This document shows positions 15,679-23,223 of a stretch of DNA of 28,257 bases, piece after piece. Source of the DNA: JAKQIM01 sp964633225. Its GTDB lineage: Bacteria; Chloroflexota; Anaerolineae; Anaerolineales; UBA4823. The stretch's first letter is position 1; every line of letters starts with the position of its first letter. Made by a program: the position numbers and the translations under genes. The stretch spans positions 1 to 28,257 of the forward strand of contig CAZWFQ010000048.1 of the NCBI GenBank assembly GCA_964633225.1, read 5' to 3'. Below the pieces are notes generated by a model, which did not search any database, had not been told where the DNA came from, and saw nothing but the letters and a program-made list of their open reading frames with translations.

Positions 15679-17029
15679 CTGTCAGCGGGCGGCCATCGGA
15701 CGGATGAGCAATGGTAAACTGGTCATCTTGGGCCAGCAGCAATACCTGCGGGGCAGTGTCATCTTCACGCACATACAGCGAAGGGCTGCCCCCCGGCCCT
15801 GCCTTAGCCAGCGCATCTCTCAGCCGTGCCAGCCCCATCTCATCACCCTGCAAGCGCACACCCACAAACGGCAGTGGCAAGGCAATCAATACCGCCTGGT
15901 AAGCCTGGCGGGCGTCAAGCTGGCTTTCACCGCTGGTAATGCGCAGCAAGCAGCACTGGGGCTCAGCCCGGATCACCTCGGCCTGGGCCAGGGCCTTATC
16001 GAGCTGATCAAGATCAGCCGCCGCCGCACCTTGCGGGAATAAGGCCACGCTCGAGCTGCCGCCCCAATAAGGATCAGGGATGCCGTAGATGGTTCCGGCG
16101 TCCAGGGACCAGGCCTGTTCAACGCCATTGTAAACCGCCTGATAGGATCCATGGCGGGCGGTTACGGCCCCACCCAAGAAGGGTTGGTCTATCTCTACGC
16201 CCGGGCTGGCCTCAAGCTGTGGGCTTTGGGCAGGCACCCCGGCGCGCACGCGGGCACGCGCCAGGCTGTACAGGCTGCGGTAGCTCAAGATACCGCGGCT
16301 GGCCTCCAGTGTGCTGCGCAAGAAATACGAGAAGGCCCCCCAGGTTTTGCCATCCGCGCAGTACTCACGCGCCCGCTCGTGCGCCTGGCAAGCCGCCAGC
16401 AGCACATGTTGGCCTTCGGGCAGGCCAATCCAACCAGAGGGGTTGACCTCACGGTCAGGCGCCAGGCGGGCCAGGCGCGGGTCATCCAATTTAAAGATAA
16501 AAGAATCCAAGGGACGAGGGCGATCGGTGCGCGCTGTCCAGCGCACGGCTTGCTGGGGCAGCACATCACGCGTCGCCGAGCCAGAATGACAGCTATCGAG
16601 GATCACCACCGTATGAGCCCCTTTGGAAGCTACCTCAGCCAGCAAAACCCCCAATTCTTTGTCAGCCAGGTCATACCCACCCGGCTCGCGGCTGTCCCAA
16701 CAAACCAGGGTTTCGTTCAATGCATCCAATTCAAGCTGGGCAAATTCAATCGGGGCCGGTTCTTGTGAGCCATGCCCCGAGTAGTAGAACAAGGCGATAT
16801 CCTGGGCCTGGGCTCTTGCCAGGTGCTGGCGGAAGCCATCGATCACGGCCTGGCGCGTAGCCTGTTCACTGAGCAACAGGCGCACCTCCAGGCGAAATTC
16901 ACCGCCTGAGGCACGGCCTTTCAACCATTCATAGAAAGCGGTAACATCGTTAACGCAGCCGGCCAAGGAACTGACAGATGAAGGATACTGATCAATGCCA
17001 ACCAGCAAAGCGTACAAAGTACGAGGCAT
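15679..17029 (-). CDS. caspase-like (peptidase C14) protein, N-terminal part (partial at gap)
   Basis: A cysteine peptidase of the caspase/metacaspase superfamily. Residues 1-10 (MPRTLYALLVGIDQYP) form the first strand. The catalytic His86 lies in FYYSGHGS and Cys147 in VVILDSCHSG, so the dyad is intact. The caspase fold ends near residue 265. From there to the gap (about residue 450) is a region with HGSYQAVYNGVEQ and a beta-rich domain, which I do not recognise. The frame is open at the gap and almost certainly joins the hydrolase half at 13830-15578, giving a protein above 1,000 residues. There is no signal peptide. The start at 17029 has AAGGAG at 17036-17041, seven bases away, and its own TGCTACAAT promoter at 17083-17091. 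Bacterial caspases often act as regulated executioners, but the substrate here is unknown. Confidence 0.92.
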
Positions 17030-17082
17030 AAGAGACTCCTTATTACGGCATGCATGGTTTCGGGATGGGATAGGATACATAT

Positions 17083-17091
17083 ATTGTAGCA
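17083..17091 (-). promoter_or_regulatory. extended -10 box before the caspase gene
   Basis: An exact TGCTACAAT on the minus strand, giving a predicted transcription start near 17076 and a leader of about 47 bases with AAGGAG before the ATG at 17029. The caspase can therefore be expressed separately from the upstream kinase. Confidence 0.5.
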
Positions 17092-17128
17092 CGTATATGG
17101 ACAGTCTGCTGCCAGAGGTGATTTAACG

Positions 17129-17160
17129 CACTTGCACGGGCGGCAAAGCCCGTGCAAGTG
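17129..17160 (-). terminator. 13-bp perfect hairpin between kinase and caspase genes
   Basis: CACTTGCACGGGC (17129-17141) and GCCCGTGCAAGTG (17148-17160) with a six-base loop. It lies after the kinase stop and before the caspase promoter. It may end the kinase transcript, but neither strand has a clear T run after it, so it could also be an RNA-stabilising or regulatory hairpin. The rest of the 17093-17282 spacer shows no gene. Confidence 0.4.
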
Positions 17161-17282
17161 TTCCTCCTCAACCGTACCGGTCTCCTGGTTCTCCCCCTGA
17201 AAAAGAAGTCCCCGCATCCAAAGCGCGCCATTTGCCAGGCGACCAGCACTGGGGCGTCCGCTGTCCAGACGGACTTATTCAG

Positions 17283-18458
17283 TTACAAATAGAACACACT
17301 ACCCGCCAAAAGCGGACCGGCGGGGACGGCCAACTCGGCAGGGTGAGGCGTTTCTCGGGCGGGCAGAGCCGATCGAGAAGTAGTGTGTTCGGCAACTGGC
17401 AGCCACCCAACCGGCCGGGCTGTTTGCGGCGAGGCAGGCCAAAGAGAACTTGGTCCAACCGCAAGCGGCATGGCAGGTATGATGGCGACCGGAGACCGGT
17501 CGCCCAGGTGGTAAACCAGAGGCACTTTAAGTAAGTGCGCCCATTCAACGAGCGGCGGGCAGTCAGACAGGCTGGAGCTGAACCAGGCCTGCCGGAACAT
17601 CTCTACAACTGCATCACCGCTGCGACGGCGCAGCACACTAACCAACAGGTGGTAACGGTCGCTGTTGGCTTGAAGCTCATCCGGATCAAAATACTGCTTG
17701 CCGTAAGCATTCAGGCGCACCTGAGGATCGCTCCAGGCCAGCATCTCAGCCAACAGCACCGCGGCGGCAAAACGATCGGCCAAAGGGCCCCAGGTGCCGC
17801 GCGGGATCGAACGATGGGCATACCCTGGCGAACCACTCGCCAGGCAGCGCCGGCCCGGGATAGCCTCTTGCAAAGCCAACCCGAGGGCATACATTCCATC
17901 CAGGTCAACCAGTTCAACCAGATGCCCTGAGGGCACCTGCCCAAAGTCAGGTAAGAGCACATTCGAGCCAGACAGGTCACAATGCGCCAGCCCGTGGGAT
18001 TCAGCAAGTGCCAGGGTCAAGATCAGCGCTTTCCCCAGGCTGTGACCATCTTCCAGGCTGATGGCATAACCGCCCAGGATCACCTCTTGCCAGCTCAAAC
18101 CATCGATCCAAGGCATGAGGGTGGCGTCGGTCAGTTCAGGGTAATACCACAGCAGTTCAGCGTGCGTGCCTGGGGTAAGGACCGTGCGCTGGCAAGACTG
18201 CAAACCTGGCAAATTGGCAAAAGCGGTCAAAGCTACAGCTTCGCTCTGGTGCTCAGCCGCCTGGTCAACTGGCAGGCGGTAATTGGGGACGGGAACCTTC
18301 AAAGCGTATAGGGCGCCATCCTGGCGTTGTAAACGATAAACAGTTGAACAGCGCCCAATCTGACGGAATGGCAAGCCAGCCGCGGCCGGGTCTTCTGTAA
18401 AGCGATACCCAAGGCCATCAATGGTCAGCAGCGTGCCAGCTTCAGGAGAGAGAGACAT
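17283..18458 (-). CDS. serine/threonine protein kinase-like protein
   Basis: A 391-residue protein with a protein kinase fold over residues about 20-290. The nucleotide loop is reduced (IGRCSTVYRL, 34-43). The rest of the catalytic set is present: Lys54 in YALKVP, Glu73 as the probable partner glutamate, HCDLSGSNVLL with catalytic Asp161 and Asn166, and VDLDG with metal-binding Asp185. The D-x-D-G form in place of DFG occurs in bacterial kinases found beside VWA, phosphatase and stress-system genes. The last ~90 residues are proline-rich and low in predicted structure, ending in a hydrophobic tail. The start is uncertain among three tandem ATGs (18464, 18461, 18458); 18458 gives the best distance to an AGGA that overlaps the upstream stop region. 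It directly follows the 163-residue gene and precedes the caspase, so it may regulate it. Confidence 0.82.
   Translation of the reverse strand: MSLSPEAGTLLTIDGLGYRFTEDPAAAGLPFRQIGRCSTVYRLQRQDGALYALKVPVPNYRLPVDQAAEHQSEAVALTAFANLPGLQSCQRTVLTPGTHAELLWYYPELTDATLMPWIDGLSWQEVILGGYAISLEDGHSLGKALILTLALAESHGLAHCDLSGSNVLLPDFGQVPSGHLVELVDLDGMYALGLALQEAIPGRRCLASGSPGYAHRSIPRGTWGPLADRFAAAVLLAEMLAWSDPQVRLNAYGKQYFDPDELQANSDRYHLLVSVLRRRSGDAVVEMFRQAWFSSSLSDCPPLVEWAHLLKVPLVYHLGDRSPVAIIPAMPLAVGPSSLWPASPQTARPVGWLPVAEHTTSRSALPARETPHPAELAVPAGPLLAGSVFYL
17292..17390. repeat. 11-bp perfect inverted repeat inside the kinase 3' end
   Basis: GAACACACTAC (17292-17302) and GTAGTGTGTTC (17380-17390), 77 bases apart, with smaller nested complementarity (for example CCGCC and GGCGG) between them. 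It lies in the part encoding the disordered tail, and could form a long stem at the 3' end of the kinase mRNA. Confidence 0.5.
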
Positions 18459-18468
18459 CATCATTTTC

Positions 18469-18960
18469 CTAATCCAGTAAACGAACAACCTGTTCTACAG
18501 GCTCAACTTCTTCTTGGGGCGGCTCAGGCGTCTGCGGGTTGGATTCTGCTGCGCGGCGCACCTGTTCATCCAGGGCCAGACGGCAGGCTTCGCTCGCCAT
18601 CTGGCGGCGAAAACGGCTGGCAATCCGCCGTTCATGGATCATCAAATCAGCTTGCAGAGGCAAGCCCGTACCGCGCAAGAACTGGTCCAGGCGGTTGGCA
18701 ACCGACCCATTGCCCAGGCGTGCCCGCGCGGCTACGGCAGCCAGGTCGGTGCGCCCAACTTCGCTTAACCAGCATTCCACACGCCCGCTCAACAGATGAT
18801 CCACCCCTTCCAGGGCAAACATCTCGCACAACAGTACCAGTTCAGTGGCCGTGCGGGCCTGCTGACCGTTATTGAAGGTGAAGGGCGCGATGATAATTTG
18901 CGGCAGAGCCTGGCGGCGCATGGGGTTGTGGGATGTGGTTGGAGCGTTCAAAGCAGCCAT
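18469..18960 (-). CDS. unknown 163-residue protein upstream of the kinase
   Basis: No assigned family. The N-terminal half contains the pattern PQIIIAPFTFNNG, then a leucine/cysteine-rich helix (TELVLLCEMFALEGVDHLL), then SGRVECWLSEVGRTDLA. A similar 'PFxFxxG ... GxxxxWLxxxGRxDLA' arrangement is familiar to me from adaptor-like regions near bacterial kinases, but I cannot name a domain. The C-terminal half is a charged helical stretch ending in an acidic, proline-containing tail. There is no signal peptide or TM segment. The start is the ATG at 18960, with AGGAG nine bases upstream at 18970-18974; a TTG precedes it at 18963. Its TAG stop lies within the ribosome binding region of the kinase gene, so the two are co-translated. 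It may be a partner or adaptor of the kinase. Confidence 0.78.
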   Translation of the reverse strand: MAALNAPTTSHNPMRRQALPQIIIAPFTFNNGQQARTATELVLLCEMFALEGVDHLLSGRVECWLSEVGRTDLAAVAARARLGNGSVANRLDQFLRGTGLPLQADLMIHERRIASRFRRQMASEACRLALDEQVRRAAESNPQTPEPPQEEVEPVEQVVRLLD

Positions 18961-19021
18961 CAAACCGTACTCCTATGGATCTCAACGATGCAAAAAGTGT
19001 GCCAGATGCAAGACAAGACCT

Positions 19022-19246
19022 TCATTGTTCCAATTCCATCGCTGTGGCAGTCACATCGGGCTGCGAGGGCGAAAGGCTTTCGATCCCTGCCTGGTTTTCT
19101 AGAAAAGTCACCAGCCCTTGCAGCTCAGTGAAGCGCACCACTTCACCTGCCCGCGTGCCTTCCAGTGAAAAGCGCCAGGGGGCACCTTCATGATCGCGCC
19201 AGGCACGTAGCAGAAAAGAGAAGTAATTGTTACTATGCTTCGACAT
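19022..19246 (-). CDS. small conserved 74-residue protein
   Basis: A short protein with the pattern FLLRAWRDHEGAPWRFSLE, TRAGEVVRFTELQGLVTFLE. This matches a small one-domain family common in Chloroflexota and Cyanobacteria ('S-F-L-L-R-x-W ... W-R-x-S-L-x-D/E ... F-x-x-L-x-x-L-x-x-F-L'), of unknown function; this is from memory of the family pattern, without a search. It is probably an antiparallel sheet with a helix. It is the first gene of the minus-strand block, 61 bases before the 163-residue gene, and it diverges from the BTAD regulator at 19378 with 131 bp between starts. It is a candidate target of that regulator. Confidence 0.72.
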   Translation of the reverse strand: MSKHSNNYFSFLLRAWRDHEGAPWRFSLEGTRAGEVVRFTELQGLVTFLENQAGIESLSPSQPDVTATAMELEQ

Positions 19247-19264
19247 ATACTTTCGGTCATTTGT

Positions 19265-19280
19265 CCTGAGATTGCTCAGG
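19265..19280. promoter_or_regulatory. inverted repeat in the divergent promoter region
   Basis: CCTGAG-N4-CTCAGG, a perfect six-base dyad, 19 bases before the minus-strand start at 19246. It could be an operator or a leader hairpin of the 74-residue gene. Confidence 0.35.
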
Positions 19281-19327
19281 CTTTGAGTGCAGGTTACGCT
19301 TGGATTGCCCCTATCATATACAACTGC

Positions 19328-19348
19328 CGTTTCAAGATCGTTTCAAGA
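19328..19348 (+). promoter_or_regulatory. two 10-bp direct repeats at 11-bp period before the BTAD regulator gene
   Basis: CGTTTCAAGA occurs at 19328-19337 and again at 19339-19348, one helical turn apart, ending 16 bases before the TATAAT at 19365. SARP/BTAD activators are known to bind short direct repeats repeating every 11 bp near the -35 region, so this is a candidate autoregulatory site for the gene at 19378. Confidence 0.5.
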
Positions 19349-19364
19349 AGCAGAAAAAGTTGGT

Positions 19365-19370
19365 TATAAT
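19365..19370 (+). promoter_or_regulatory. TATAAT -10 box before the BTAD regulator gene
   Basis: A perfect TATAAT, seven bases before the ATG at 19378, so the transcript would be leaderless. There is no Shine-Dalgarno sequence, which agrees. The -35 position is occupied by the second direct repeat. Confidence 0.5.
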
Positions 19371-19377
19371 CATGTGT

Positions 19378-21300
19378 ATGGAAGATCTCAAGCTCCTGCT
19401 GCTCGGCTCTTTCCAGGTGACCCTGGGCGACCGGGCATTGGATCGCTTCGATACTGACAAAGTGCGCGCCTTGCTCTCTTACCTGGCAGTAGAGGGCAGC
19501 CACCTGCAACGCCGCGAACACCTGGCGGGGCTGTTATGGCCCGAATACCCTCAAGAAGCCGCCCTACGCAACCTACGCCTGACCCTTTACCGGCTGCGGC
19601 AGACCCTGGATAAAGCCGCCAAGCAGTCCCGTTTGAGCATTTCCAGTTCTCTGTTGGCCTTCCCCGACCGCCAGATGGTGCAGTTCAATCCTGGCGGGTC
19701 TGTGTGGGTGGATGTGCTCGAGTTTGAGCGCTTGTGGGAGACCAGCGAGACGCACCCTCACGAATCTCTGATCACCTGCCCCACCTGTATTGAACGCCTG
19801 CGAAGAGCCGTTTCTTTCTACCGTGGCGACTTTATGGAAGGCTTCTCGCTCAAGGATTCTTATGGCTTTGACGAATGGGTGCTGCTGCGCCGCGAACGCC
19901 TGCACCGCCAGGCAGTGGATGCATTGGACTGGCTGGTGGAGCACTTCCTGACCCAAACAGAGGCCAATGCGGCTGGTACGGCGCGGTTGGCTGCGCTAGA
20001 AAATGGGCGCGCCTATGCCCAACGTCTTTTACAGCTTGAGCCGTGGCGCGAGTCAGCCCATCGCCAGCTCATGCGGGCACTGGCCCTCAACGGGCAAAAC
20101 CAAGAAGCCCTGGCCCAATATGAGATCTGCCGCCGCATCTTGCGCGAAGAATTCAATGTCGAGCCCGACGAAGCCACCCAGGTGCTCTACCAACAGGTGC
20201 GCCAGCGCAAGATCGGGCGGGTGGTCGAACCACCCACCACCCCACTGCCAGTCCAGAAGACACCCCACAACCTGCCGCCCCAACTGGCTCCCCTGATCGG
20301 GCGCGAGGCCCAACTGGCACGCCTGAACAACCTGATGTTCGCTTACCGTTGGGTGACCCTGGTGGGCGAGGGTGGGGTGGGAAAAACCCGCCTGGCATTG
20401 GCGGCAACGGCGGCAGTCTTGCAGCACTTTCCAGATGGCGCCTGGCTGGTAGATCTTTCAGAAATCGGCTCAGAGGCCATGATCGAGGCCAACCCTGAGA
20501 TCGTGCGCCCGCTGCTGGCGCAGGCCATTGCCAGGGTGCTGGGCATCTCGCTCAACAGCGAGGCGCCGCCCCAAAAGCAGATCCTCAAAGTGCTGCGAGA
20601 AAAGCAGTTGATGTTGATCTTAGACAGCTTCGAGCATCTCTCTGCCGCCGCCGAATTCATCCTCGATATCGTCACCAATGCCCCCGGGGTGACCGTACTG
20701 GTCACCACACGGCACTTCTTCTACTTCCAGGCTGGATACATGATGCGCGTGGACGGCCTGCCGGTGCCAGATGACCCGACTGATCCGCAGGCTGAGCAGT
20801 ATAGCAGTGTGCGCCTGTTCATTGAGCGGGTCGAGCGCCTCTCGGGCAGCTTCGAGTTGACACCCGATGTACTGCACCGCATCGTCCAAATCTGCCGCCT
20901 GGTAGAAGGCAGCCCGTTGGCGATAGAACTGGCCGCGCCCTGGGCGGCGCGCATGCCCCTGGACGTGCTGGCGGAGGCTATTCAGAATGATCTTCTCTTC
21001 CTGGCAACCAAGATGACCGGCATCCTTGAACGCCACCGCAGCATGCGGGCAGTGATCGACAGTTCCTGGCGCCTGCTGACGTCCGAAGAGCAGACCGCCC
21101 TCGATCGCTGTGCAGCCTTCAGGGGCGATTTTGGGATGAGTGAGGCGGTCAACACCGGCGTCTCGCCAGCCGAGTTAGATGCACTGGTGGATAAATCGCT
21201 GCTCGTACGCCTGGCCCCTGGCCGCTACCGCATGCACGAAACCCTGCGCCAGTTTGTGATCGAAAAGGTTGAAGAGATCAAGAACCAACCACCACAAAGT
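19378..21300 (+). CDS. BTAD/SARP-type transcriptional regulator with STAND ATPase domain (3' end lost in gap)
   Basis: The visible 641 residues show an OmpR-type winged helix (1-95, with RALLSYLAVEG, HLAGLLWPE and LRLTLYRLRQTL). A bacterial transcriptional activation domain follows (about 100-240, EPWRESAHRQLMRALALNG and YEICRRILREEFNVEPDE). Next is a STAND/NB-ARC-like ATPase from about 300: LIGREAQLARL, P-loop GEGGVGKTRLA at about 330, Walker B LMLILDSFEHL at about 411, the TTR sensor and GSPLAIELA. The family is built as a switch opened by a ligand or protein partner. The frame is open at the N gap, where TPR-type repeats would normally lie, so sensing specificity is unseen. The start at 19378 follows from the promoter spacing; ATG 19372 is in frame as well. 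It diverges from the kinase/caspase block and probably controls it or itself. Confidence 0.9.
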
Positions 21301-21400
21301 NNNNNNNNNNNNNNNNNNNNNNNNNNNNNNNNNNNNNNNNNNNNNNNNNNNNNNNNNNNNNNNNNNNNNNNNNNNNNNNNNNNNNNNNNNNNNNNNNNNN
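21301..21400. other. assembly gap of 100 N between the BTAD regulator and the DinB-family gene
   Basis: Exactly 100 N, a placeholder of unknown length. It hides the end of the regulator and the first codons of the next gene, and possibly whole genes. Confidence 0.98.
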
Positions 21401-22063
21401 CACCGCAAGCTCTGTCTCAGCCAGCAAAGCGAGCTGCGCCGCCTGCTGGAAGCCCCGGCTCAATTTGAAGCAGGCATGCAGTTGTTCTTCAAACAACACG
21501 CCATGCTGCATTCGGCCAAGGTCTCTGAGGCGACTGGCTGGTCGTATGAAGACGAAATCTTGGATGATATGAGCCAGGCGCAGGTACGGCGCATCCCGCC
21601 TGGTTGCGAGCATTCGGTGGCCTGGCTGATCTGGCACAGCACCCGCTGCGAGGATATCACGCTCAACCGGCTGGTGGCTGGCAGCCCGCAGGTGCTGTTG
21701 GAGCAAGACTGGTTGGAGCGCATGCAGGTGCCCGACCGCGATACCGGCAATGCCATGAGCGCAGATGAGATCGCCCGCTTCAGTGCGGCCATCGACATCC
21801 CTGCCCTGCGCGGTTACCGTGCTGCGGTGGGCCTGCGCACGCGCCAGATCGTCCGCACCTTACAGCCCTCTGATCTAAAGCAGCCTGTCTGCGCGGTTCG
21901 TTTGCAGCAGGCCCTGGATGAGGGGTCCGTGCTGCCCGCAGCCCACGAAATCTCTGATTACTGGGGCAGCCGAGATATTGTTGGGCTGCTGCTGATGCCT
22001 GCCACGCGCCACAACCTGGTGCACCTGAACGAAGCACTCAAGATCAAACAGAAACGCGCCTAG
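21401..22063 (+). CDS. DinB family protein (5' end lost in gap)
   Basis: The visible 220 residues open with HRKLCLSQQSELRRLL, a helix that normally follows directly on the start in this family, so only a few residues are missing. EHSVAWLIWHSTRCEDITLN contains two of the histidines used for metal binding in the DinB/YfiT four-helix bundle. Later helices (ALRGYRAAVGLRTRQIVRTL and the MPATRHNLVHLNEAL segment, with another histidine) complete the bundle. The superfamily includes bacillithiol- and mycothiol-dependent transferases and many uncharacterised members; the reaction here is unknown. The stop overlaps the AGGAG of the downstream SUI1-family gene, so the two are co-transcribed. Confidence 0.82.
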   Translation, partial: HRKLCLSQQSELRRLLEAPAQFEAGMQLFFKQHAMLHSAKVSEATGWSYEDEILDDMSQAQVRRIPPGCEHSVAWLIWHSTRCEDITLNRLVAGSPQVLLEQDWLERMQVPDRDTGNAMSADEIARFSAAIDIPALRGYRAAVGLRTRQIVRTLQPSDLKQPVCAVRLQQALDEGSVLPAAHEISDYWGSRDIVGLLLMPATRHNLVHLNEALKIKQKRA

Positions 22064-22073
22064 GAGCCTTTGC

Positions 22074-22418
22074 ATGCCGCGTCCAGAAAACCCCACCGTC
22101 TACTCTAGTGAGCAGGGCGACCTGCGCCAACAGGCCAACAAGGCACCCCGCCCGGCCGCTGTTTCTTTGCCGCCGCAGCAGCAAACCGTTTACCTGCATC
22201 GCGAGTCCAAGGGGCGGGGTGGCAAAACCGTTACCCTGGTCAAGAACCTGAAGCTCAAAGAGGCAGATCTGAAAGCATTGGCCAAAACATTGAAAGCCGC
22301 CTGCGGAACGGGGGGAACGATCAAGGATGGCGTGATCGAAATGCAAGGCGACCTGCGCCCGAAGATCGCCGCGGTGCTGCAAGCGCAGGGCTATCACACC
22401 AAGATCGCCGGAGGCTGA
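22074..22418 (+). CDS. SUI1/eIF1-like translation factor (YciH family)
   Basis: A 114-residue protein. The first ~35 residues are basic and disordered. The SUI1 fold occupies about 37-112, with VYLHRESKGRGGKTVTLVKNL, KTLKAACGTGGTIKDGVIEMQGD and the C-terminal QGYHTKIAGG. These match the bacterial/archaeal YciH/aIF1 pattern, including the CGTGGT turn. Eukaryotic and archaeal relatives act in start-codon selection on the small ribosomal subunit. In bacteria YciH is scattered and its function is unsettled. AGGAG at 22063-22067 sets the start. A bacterium that uses leaderless transcripts, as the promoters in this window suggest, is an interesting host for it, but no link is shown. Confidence 0.92.
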   Translation: MPRPENPTVYSSEQGDLRQQANKAPRPAAVSLPPQQQTVYLHRESKGRGGKTVTLVKNLKLKEADLKALAKTLKAACGTGGTIKDGVIEMQGDLRPKIAAVLQAQGYHTKIAGG

Positions 22419-22490
22419 CTGAGAGACACCCCGTCATAAGATTGACAGGTTTTTTCTCCCAACAATGGTTGGCATAGAGGGCAGGTTCCA

Positions 22491-23219
22491 ATGAGCGAGC
22501 AGAAAACATTCAAAGCGGTGATCAATGCAACCGACAAAGCAGGAAAAACTCATTGCCCCATTTTTAGGGTGGTGATGGCAAGCTGCGGGCTGTTCGTAGT
22601 GCTCACGCTGATCGCCATGTTATTCTATCCGGGCGGCACGCCCAATGATCCCAATACCACTGGCTACTCTTTCACCGAAAATTTTTTCAGTGACTTGGGC
22701 CGCACCCAGGCGCGCCAGGGCGCGCCTAACACAGTCTCGGCAGTGCTGTTCTTCATCGCCCTGGCGGCTTCTGGCAGCAGCCTGGTACTGTTCTTTGCCG
22801 CCATGCCGCGCTTCTTCTGGCAAACCCGGCTGGGGCGCATCTTAAGCCTGCTCGGCTCAGTGCTGGGCATGGCAGCCGGGATAAGCTTTGTGGGCGTGGC
22901 CTTTACCCCAGCCAACCTGTTCAGAGGCCTGCACGGCCAGTTTGTGCTGTGGGCTTTTCGCTTATTCCCATTGGCAGCCTTGTGTTACCTGCCCGCCATG
23001 TTCAGGCAGCGCAGCTACCCGCGCCGCTATGCCTGGGCCTGGGTGGCTTTCTTCGCCCTGCTGGCAGGCTATTACCTGCTGATCACCCGCGGCCCTGATT
23101 TCGACACCCCGCAGGGGATTATCATCCAGATCATCGGGCAGAAGGCGATCGTATATGTTTCGATCTTCAGCATCTTCTACCAGGCCTGGGGAGCATACAA
23201 ACAAAGTATGCTACAATAA
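22491..23219 (+). CDS. DUF998-like membrane protein
   Basis: A 242-residue membrane protein with about six TM helices (around 27-48, 80-105, 118-140, 150-170, 180-200 and 212-235). The first loop contains YPGGTPNDPNTTGYSFTENFFSDLGR. The 'GYS-x4-NFxSDLG' pattern is characteristic of DUF998-type proteins. Function is unknown, and no enzyme motif is visible. The N-terminal 26 residues are basic and cytoplasmic. The ribosome binding site is weak (AGGG about ten bases upstream of the ATG). The TGCTACAAT promoter of the downstream NUDIX gene lies inside its final codons, with the TAA stop using the last T of that box. Confidence 0.8.
   Translation: MSEQKTFKAVINATDKAGKTHCPIFRVVMASCGLFVVLTLIAMLFYPGGTPNDPNTTGYSFTENFFSDLGRTQARQGAPNTVSAVLFFIALAASGSSLVLFFAAMPRFFWQTRLGRILSLLGSVLGMAAGISFVGVAFTPANLFRGLHGQFVLWAFRLFPLAALCYLPAMFRQRSYPRRYAWAWVAFFALLAGYYLLITRGPDFDTPQGIIIQIIGQKAIVYVSIFSIFYQAWGAYKQSMLQ
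23209..23217 (+). promoter_or_regulatory. extended -10 box before the NUDIX gene
   Basis: An exact TGCTACAAT, embedded in the end of the DUF998-like gene. It ends six bases before the ATG at 23224, so transcription would begin at that ATG (leaderless). There is no Shine-Dalgarno before 23224. Confidence 0.55.
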
Positions 23220-23223
23220 ATAT

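Noticed and set aside
22449..22472. Terminator formed by CCAAC-N4-GTTGG after the SUI1 gene
   Set aside because: The T run lies before the stem on the plus strand and the stem has only five pairs, so it is in the wrong order for a plus-strand terminator.
22442..22478. Classical promoter with TTGACA before the DUF998-like gene
   Set aside because: TTGACA at 22442-22447 is perfect, but no -10 hexamer lies 16-18 bases downstream; AACAAT is only 13 bases away.
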